NCBI GenBank assembly: GCA_050013075.1
Contig: JBEKFZ010000043.1
Span: 1-32,785, forward strand
Direction of reading: 5' to 3'
Length of the DNA stretch: 32,785 bases
Origin: JBEKIK01 sp050013075
GTDB taxonomy: Bacteria; Planctomycetota; Planctomycetia; Pirellulales; Thermoguttaceae
Below, piece after piece: positions 31,870 through 32,785 of the stretch. Each line of letters opens with the position of its first letter. Within the stretch, counting starts at the first letter, position 1. A model generated the notes under the pieces. That model was given only the letters and a program-made list of their open reading frames with translations. It was not told where the DNA came from and searched no databases. The position numbers were made by a program, and so were the translations under genes.

Positions 31870-32664
31870 TCAAATCCGCCGCAAAAAACCGGCAATTGCC
31901 GCATTGACGGCCTCGGGTTGCTCGAGCGGGGCCATGTGTCCGGCCTGCGGTATTATTTTAAATTCGGCGTTGGGAACGGACTTCGCAATTTCTTGCATGT
32001 CGGCGGCGGGAGTAATCACATCGCTCTCGCCGACTATAAGCAACGTGGGACAGCGGATGCGGGGCAATTCGGCGGTGAAATCGGCTCTCCGGGCCATGCC
32101 CCGGGCAGCGGCCGCAATGCCCCGCGGATCGGTGCTAATGATGATCTGCCGTATATTCTCCACCAAATGCGGCTGATTTTGCAGGGTATCGGCAGAGAAA
32201 AGTCTGGGAATCATGGTATCTGCCACGATATGCGATCCTTCGCGCAGGACCTTTTCGGCAACGGCCAAACGGCCGGCGGCGGTTTCCGGGGCATCGTTGG
32301 CCGTACGGGTATCGCAGAGGATCAATCCTTGCAGACGCTCGGCATACCAACGCCAGAATTCCAGTGCGATGTATCCTCCCATCGACAAGCCGCAAAGCGC
32401 CGCCGGCTCGTCGATTCCTAAAAAATCGAGCAAGGCTGCGAGATCGTCGGCGAATTGCGCCATTGTGACAATGCCTTCGCCAGTGCCGCTTCGACCGAAA
32501 CCGCGCAAGTCGGGGGCAATCACGCGATAACGGTCCGAGAGCCTTTCGATTTGCCCGTTCCACATGGAGTGGTCCAGCGGAAAGCCGTGTACAAACAAAA
32601 TTGGCCTACCGCCGCCGCGATCGACAAACGATAGATTTGTTCCGTTAATCGTACAAGTTTTCAT
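31870..32664 (-). CDS. Alpha/beta hydrolase
   Basis: A 264-residue alpha/beta-hydrolase fold enzyme. Counting from the alternative ATG at 32673, the triad is S97 in the nucleophile elbow GLSMGG, D218 in GESDVITP and H246 in AGHMAPLEQP. The HGFPLDHSMW loop forms the oxyanion hole. It most resembles esterases and lactonases such as 3-oxoadipate enol-lactonase-like proteins; the substrate is unknown. The ATG at 32664 (MKTCTING) is preferred by family alignment, but neither start has a ribosome binding site. It is convergent with the DinB-like gene. Confidence 0.88.
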   Translation of the reverse strand: MKTCTINGTNLSFVDRGGGRPILFVHGFPLDHSMWNGQIERLSDRYRVIAPDLRGFGRSGTGEGIVTMAQFADDLAALLDFLGIDEPAALCGLSMGGYIALEFWRWYAERLQGLILCDTRTANDAPETAAGRLAVAEKVLREGSHIVADTMIPRLFSADTLQNQPHLVENIRQIIISTDPRGIAAAARGMARRADFTAELPRIRCPTLLIVGESDVITPAADMQEIAKSVPNAEFKIIPQAGHMAPLEQPEAVNAAIAGFLRRI

Positions 32665-32673
32665 GTATATCAT

Positions 32674-32785
32674 TGTTGTTCAATTTCAGTAGTTCCAAGT
32701 TTGATTTAAATTCGTAAAACGACGCAAGGCGTTGAGCCATCGTGTAATAGGACGACGATTTCGTGAACCATCCAATCGAGCATGC
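32674..32785. other. Window edge, coding status undecided
   Basis: All three minus-strand frames are open from the right edge for 26-46 codons. One ends at 32706 (a frame with MLDWMVHEIVV) and another runs into the start of the hydrolase gene. None can be recognised, so a truncated gene is possible but not supported. Confidence 0.2.

Noticed and set aside
1..32785. tRNA, rRNA, integrated phage or insertion sequence
   Set aside because: No cloverleaf, rRNA core, integrase, transposase or phage structural gene was recognised on either strand.

Overview
The window looks like one stretch of a Planctomycetota chromosome, most likely class Phycisphaerae. This is an inference from gene content: an AraC-type regulator fused to a LacI-like sensor, a secreted protein with beta-strand repeats and a PEP-CTERM tail, a PknB-like kinase with a membrane segment, and a membrane glycosyltransferase with TPR repeats. 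No rRNA, tRNA, transposase, integrase or CRISPR array is visible.

Left third (1-9.7 kb): a partial GNAT acetyltransferase at the edge, then a five-gene L-arabinose operon on the minus strand. In transcription order it is araB kinase, araD epimerase, araA isomerase, a second isomerase of the L-fucose/L-arabinose family, and a sodium:sugar symporter, closed by a clean intrinsic terminator. A XylR-like regulator is divergent from it. The 655-base gap between them carries candidate operators and an apparent small structured RNA with its own promoter and terminator.

Middle (9.7-16.6 kb): an uncharacterised GT-C-like membrane protein, a secreted GH3 beta-glucosidase, a secreted SMP-30/gluconolactonase, a PIG-L-type deacetylase and a bacteriohemerythrin. 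The GH3 enzyme and lactonase fit a plant-polysaccharide lifestyle alongside the arabinose operon.

Right half (16.8-32.8 kb): mostly housekeeping and signalling genes, namely hemB, a Ser/Thr kinase, truB, a TMTC-like TPR glycosyltransferase, aconitase, an RluA-type pseudouridine synthase and a PPK2 kinase. These are followed by a 1057-residue secreted cyclophilin/beta-strand-repeat/PEP-CTERM fusion, a DinB-like protein and an alpha/beta hydrolase.

The most unusual feature is between the genes. More than a dozen short GC-rich palindromes occupy the spacers. They share flanking words (TTTAGCC, GTAAAGCC, or GTTGGGG...CCCCAAC), while their stems differ and stay paired. Several form composite elements with 8-14 bp inverted ends, like REP/BIME elements. 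One coding sequence, the TMTC-like gene, seems to have absorbed such spacer DNA, including a 7-base tandem repeat.
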